Assembly (NCBI GenBank): GCA_002105175.1 | Contig: MCGE01000005.1 | Coordinates: 558,001 to 622,000, forward strand | DNA length: 64,000 bases | Direction of reading: 5' to 3' | Source of the DNA: Absidia repens | Lineage: Eukaryota > Mucoromycota > Mucoromycetes > Mucorales > Cunninghamellaceae | Shown: positions 60,544 through 64,000 of the stretch, one piece after another | Position numbering within the stretch: position 1 is the stretch's first letter | How the letters are laid out: every line of letters starts with the position of its first letter | Program-made: the position numbers and the translations under genes | The notes under the pieces: model-generated | Databases searched by the model: none | What the model was told of the DNA's origin: nothing | What the model saw: only the letters and a program-made list of their open reading frames with translations

Positions 60544-60835
60544 ATATATACTGATCATCATACAGTCCAATAAAATCCAATCATTAACATGACAACAAAC
60601 ACAGCATCAACAAAGTCAAAAATTCAAAAAGTTAAAATAAAAATATTTGTGGCCTTTATTAAATCAATTGTCTATCTACAGTAAATATATATATTGATCT
60701 ATTCTATAGTAAAAGGGAAGTGGAAGTGGAAGGAATTGATATCATTGTGTTATTGGTTGTAATAAAAGCATATGCGTCTGTGTGTGTGTGTGTGTGTATG
60801 GATAGGGGCAGTTGTATTGAAGGAGAGAGGTGTAT
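60435..60835. other. Spacer between convergent Yippee and mL53 genes
   Basis: About 400 bp with a T29 run at 60512-60540, AATAAAATC near 60571 and a (TG)n run at about 60776-60796. Confidence 0.6.
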
Positions 60836-61304
60836 TTACCAGGCGTTCGCTTGATCGGCTTCTTCCAATTTTTTAGCATGCTTGTTTACTGTTTGCATAA
60901 GAGTATCAATATTCATTTGATCAGCTTTGACAGATAATTTATTGCCATCCCCTATATACAAAAAAAAAGCAAGACGTTAGCGATATCAAGTCAAATATAA
61001 TAATAAACACATGTCAAACTTTACGATAAACAATATCAACTTGAGAAGGTGCCTTAGGGTCACTAAGAATGGTAGTAGCGATCTTGACGGTAGGATTGGC
61101 TTTACGAGCTTCGTTGGTGTTTACCCGGCTTAATAACAATCTAGTGTTGACAATAGAATATATTTTTAGCGTTGTCCGTGGCTGTTGCAATGAAATCATT
61201 GTAAAAAAAAGAAAGAAAAAGAAAAAAAATTACCTTGTTGATTTCGATAAGGTGTTGAAGGGCGACATGGCGATCTTGACTTCGTTGATATGACGCATAA
61301 ACAT
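60836..61304 (-). CDS. MRPL44: Mitochondrial large-subunit ribosomal protein mL53
   Basis: Component of the mitochondrial ribosome (mL53; MRPL44 in yeast). Exons 61304-61234, 61140-61025 and 60951-60836 join in phase to 100 aa, the usual size. The pattern fits the family: an N-terminal INEVKIAMSPFNTLSKSTRL (phenylalanine before the helix), then LLSRVNTNEARKANPTVKI, DPKAPSQVDIVYRDGNKLSV and the C-terminal helix MNIDTLMQTVNKHAKKLEEA. The Met at 61304 is the first in frame. The gene shares a 196-bp divergent promoter with SF3B6. Identification is by short-protein pattern, so some doubt remains. Confidence 0.8.
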
Positions 61305-61500
61305 GTTGTAGTTGATGAATCCGCTGTTGAATAAATAGGAACAAGGAAAACAAATAAAAATAAAAAAATACAGGCTTTTTGTGTTCGTTTGTCTTTCCCA
61401 ATTTATTTCAGCCTCCGCTTAGCAGTCAATTTAGAACTTTTCCCTGTTCAATTTTTTTTTTTTTGGGCACACTCTTTCTTTTATTTCCACGACACACAAC
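61305..61500. promoter_or_regulatory. Short bidirectional promoter, mL53 / SF3B6
   Basis: The two start codons are 196 bp apart. The region is T-rich toward SF3B6 (TTTTTTTTTTTGGGCACAC, about 61450) and A-rich toward mL53. Both genes are short housekeeping genes. Confidence 0.65.
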
Positions 61501-62202
61501 ATGAACGCCCAAAGAACTGTAAGTCGCTACTAATGCAACTTTTGACTTGATAAAACATATTCTGACTTTCCCTCTCCATTTATTCTACTTTATTTAACTT
61601 TATTAATAGGCACGTTTACCCCCCGATGTCAATCGTGTCCTTTTTGTAAGGTAAATAGCGAATCAAAAAAGCAATAATCTAGTCCATCAAGCACATCCAC
61701 CGAACTCTCTTACCTCGAGACTAATTCTGTTTTTCTCTATCAATAGGAATTTACCCTTTAAAATTACCACCGAAGAAATGTACGAAGTATTTGGAAAATA
61801 TGGCGCCATCCGTCAGATCCGAGTGTAAGTATATAAAACTTGTATATAGAAAAGCTGCTCACGTCACGCATATCTTTTTTCTACCTTGTGCATTTAATAA
61901 TATAGTGGCAATGCTCAAGATACTCGGGGAACGGCCTTTGTTATATATGAAGATATCTTCGACGCCAAAAATGCCTGCGAACACTTGCAAGGTTTCAATA
62001 TTCTTGGTCGCTATTTGATCGTCTTATATTACCAACAAAACAAGATAACAAAGAAGATGAACCTACAAAAGAAGGAAGATGAACTGAAGGAAATGAAAGC
62101 GTAAGTACAAACCATTCACCTACCACTTCCCCCTCCTTTAGGCAATACTAACTAGCTTTCTTATAACTGTTACGTAGTCGGTATGGCGTCGATGACGAAT
62201 GA
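61501..62202 (+). CDS. SF3B6: Splicing factor 3B subunit 6 (p14, RRM)
   Basis: Subunit of U2 snRNP SF3b that contacts the branch-point adenosine, by family knowledge. Exons 61501-61518, 61610-61650, 61747-61824, 61906-62100 and 62178-62202 join in phase to 118 aa. A single RRM fills most of the protein: RNP2 VLFVRNLP (made by splicing across intron 2), [13 protein letters not shown], and RNP1 [10 protein letters not shown]. The C-terminal helix [20 protein letters not shown] matches the SF3b155-binding end of p14. The 18-nt first exon (MNAQRT) and the 25-nt last exon (ending RYGVDDE) would be missed without splicing. The protein is slightly shorter than the human one (125 aa). Confidence 0.94.
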
Positions 62203-62423
62203 TTTTTACCAACAACCACTCTGTCTTTATTATATCTTCCCACTACCCCTCCTGTATATAGAATTTACTACTGCTATCTCCCCCACCTTCTCCCCACCAT
62301 CACATATTCGCATTACTCCCTCTACTTGAACAATTCAATAAATTTTTATTACTTTGCTGGATTTAAAACTGCTATATTCTTCCACTTTTTTTTTTTTTTT
62401 TTTTTTTTTACCTCTTCAACATC

Positions 62424-62995
62424 ATGATCTCTTCCAATTTATACGTATTCCTTTTAGTTTTATGCATACTTATACAAGCAACGTTTGGCTACCTTAGTGA
62501 ACCTCATCCTCCGTTTGTAATAACATCACCTACGCAAGACACAACCATCAAAAGAGGCGACAGCTTGAACGTTACTTGGTAAAACAACACACAAGCACTC
62601 AAAGACACACACACACACATACAGGCTTACACTTTTATATTATAGGCAACTGACACCTGGTGTGCGATATCCCATATACGGTTATGCGGCTGCAAGCACA
62701 ACGCAAACTATCAGTAAGGAGAAAGACTCAAGGGACATAATGGCCTGCCAAACAATCACTGACCCTTTATGACTTTTCTTTGTTTTTTGTTTTTTGTTTT
62801 TTAATATCTCTAGTTGGACTTTTATCACCCGATGCTCGGCGTGATGAACGGTACATATACAAAGTGGATAGCAATATCAAGTTATCGGATCACAACTACG
62901 CTTGGACTGTGGATGAGCAAACTGAGCCCGGTGACTATCGTATTGGTATTGGATTTTATTACAACGAAGCATCCCCTATCATTCATATTATCTAG
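62424..62995 (+). CDS. Small secreted Kre9/Knh1-type protein
   Basis: Exons 62424-62578, 62646-62713 and 62814-62995 join in phase to 134 aa. A signal peptide (LYVFLLVLCILIQATFGYLS) is followed by PFVITSPTQDTTIKRGDSLN, VTWQL, and AWTVDEQTEPGDYRIGIGFY. The ITSP ... G..V.W ... W.V ... GDYRI pattern is that of the Kre9/Knh1 N-terminal (Ser-Thr-rich GPI-anchored) domain, a beta-sandwich in cell-wall glycan-related proteins. There is no GPI signal or Ser/Thr tail, so the protein is probably freely secreted. The last exon has a rival frame made of Ala and Val runs from a microsatellite, which was rejected. Confidence 0.78.
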
Positions 62996-63017
62996 CTTAG
63001 TATCAGTGACAGTAATG

Positions 63018-63019
63018 AA

Positions 63020-63057
<38 letters not shown>

Positions 63058-63105
63058 TAGTAGTAGTATTAATGTGGTGGTAGTGGTAGTGGTAGTAACA
63101 GTAGC
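63018..63105. repeat. (AGC)n(AGT)n microsatellite with variant units
   Basis: Seven AGC units followed by about ten AGT units and then degenerate GGT/AGT units, starting about 20 bp after the stop of the Kre9-like gene, in its 3' UTR. Confidence 0.9.
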
Positions 63106-63880
63106 AGTAATGGAGTATTACAGTTGTAGATATAGTTTTAGTCTAGCCAAGTCCCTCCTCCCTCCCCCCGCCCCTTTGTATCATATTTGAAATCACCCAA
63201 ATAAAAAAAAAATTAAGAACTCATCTTCTAGCCATGTATTCATTATTTTGTGTTATTGTTGATTTTGATTTTGTCTTTGTCAATCTAGCATGTCTGATAT
63301 GGGGTAAAAATAAGAGAAGATCACGGCGCGGTTTCAGTGACTGGTGATGGATCAACTGTTTTACTCATATAAGGTGCACATAGGGAACCAAATAATAATA
63401 TGTATAAATATAAAAAAAGGCGGGCGCATGTGTACAGTAGCTTATCACATGGCCTATGCTACCAGATCAGAAATGACCAGAACTCAAACTGCTCTATCTC
63501 ATGTCTGGGGAAAAGCGGGCTTACCCATGTGTCGTGCATTGTTGGGCAAAAAAATAAAAAACGGTGTGTGTAGTGAATTAGGATTGAACCAATCATGTAG
63601 AGAATGGTATATATAAAGAGCGGATCACGTTATTCTGTGCCACCTTTGGTTGAAATGGTTCGCTTGTCAATAAATAAAAATAAATAAAAAGCATTTATGC
63701 AGTTTTTAAGGCAATAATATCAAAGGGAGTCGAGTCCTCTTTTTTTTCTCTCCTGCCTGGAATATGAGAATGGCAAAAGGTTAAGCCAGTAAAATCCCTA
63801 TTTCTTCCCCTGTGACAAGGTGGGTATGTTCTCTGGGCTTCCCAGTCTAAAATAGGAGAGGAGATCTGACGGAGTTTAGA
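63106..63880. other. Intergenic sequence near right edge
   Basis: No supportable exon. An open frame at 63344-63616 lacks any recognisable domain, splice context or coding-like leader. Confidence 0.45.
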
Positions 63881-64000
63881 AAAAAAAAGTTCCACTGGTC
63901 AGCCAATGAAATCACCAGGATCTCCTCTTTTTATAATTCTTCTTTTTTTTTTAATTTTCCATTATCTTTTTCTTCCTTTCTCAATTTTTTATTTTATCAA
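63881..64000 (+). promoter_or_regulatory. Promoter-like sequence for a gene beyond the right edge
   Basis: A CCAAT box (CAGCCAATGAAAT, about 63899), a TATA-like TTTTTATAATTC (about 63929) and a CT/T-rich leader to the end follow the layout of other gene starts in this window. The gene itself is outside. Confidence 0.45.

Noticed and set aside
62814..63083. Open frame coding poly-Ala and poly-Val
   Set aside because: It is the wrong frame of the last Kre9-like exon running into an AGC/AGT microsatellite. The other frame joins in phase and keeps the domain pattern.
63344..63616. 90-codon frame near the right edge
   Set aside because: There is no domain, leader or splice support. The sequence could not be matched to any neighbouring gene.
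1..64000. tRNA, rRNA, snRNA genes and CRISPR arrays
   Set aside because: I looked for tRNA T-loop (GGTTCRANYCC) patterns, rRNA cores and regularly spaced palindromic repeats and found none that I could support by eye. A tRNAscan-SE and Infernal run would settle it.

Overview
The window is nuclear DNA of a filamentous fungus. Genes have many short GT..AG introns (about 40-140 nt, often with TACTAAC-like branch points), pyrimidine-rich leaders and AT-rich spacers full of long homopolymers. The gene set (Ser/Thr/His/Gln-rich regulators, a GT49 glycosyltransferase, PAS and Ytp1-like proteins) and the base composition fit an early-diverging fungus, most likely Mucoromycota/Mucorales. That placement is an inference. 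I see no bacterial, viral or CRISPR features.

Left part (1-17,800): a RhoGEF running off the left edge (-), a patatin-type triacylglycerol lipase (+), coatomer zeta (+), a 2.8-kb spacer holding a dispersed repeat, a zf-HIT protein (+), the mitochondrial Rieske protein (+), a Ytp1-like membrane protein (+) and a two-finger C2H2 protein (+).

Middle (17,800-45,500): a spacer with an unidentified, possibly decayed spliced locus (-), a PAS protein (-), a PLDc_N-type mini membrane protein (+), a His-rich protein (+), a KA1 protein kinase (-), a coiled-coil/ankyrin protein (-), ALG5 (-) divergent from POP1 (+), repeat copy B, an asparaginase-ankyrin protein (-), repeat copy C and a yapsin-like aspartic protease (+).

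Right part (45,500-64,000): a repeat cluster (copies D and E plus a second 175-bp repeat pair), threonyl-tRNA synthetase (-), a GT49 glycosyltransferase (-) divergent from a RecQ helicase (+), an LEA2-like membrane protein (-), a Yippee protein (+), mitochondrial mL53 (-) divergent from SF3B6 (+), and a small secreted Kre9/Knh1-like protein (+). A promoter-like end suggests another + strand gene just outside.

Most genes are housekeeping and are not functionally clustered. For nearly all of them the exon chain was followed by hand and the reading frame closes across every intron. The least explained items are a roughly 1.4-kb dispersed repeat (two full-length, two shorter and one decayed copy, all on the + strand), a recurring TTTAAAC-N-CCG promoter motif upstream of unrelated genes, and the spliced locus at about 18.2-19.5 kb.
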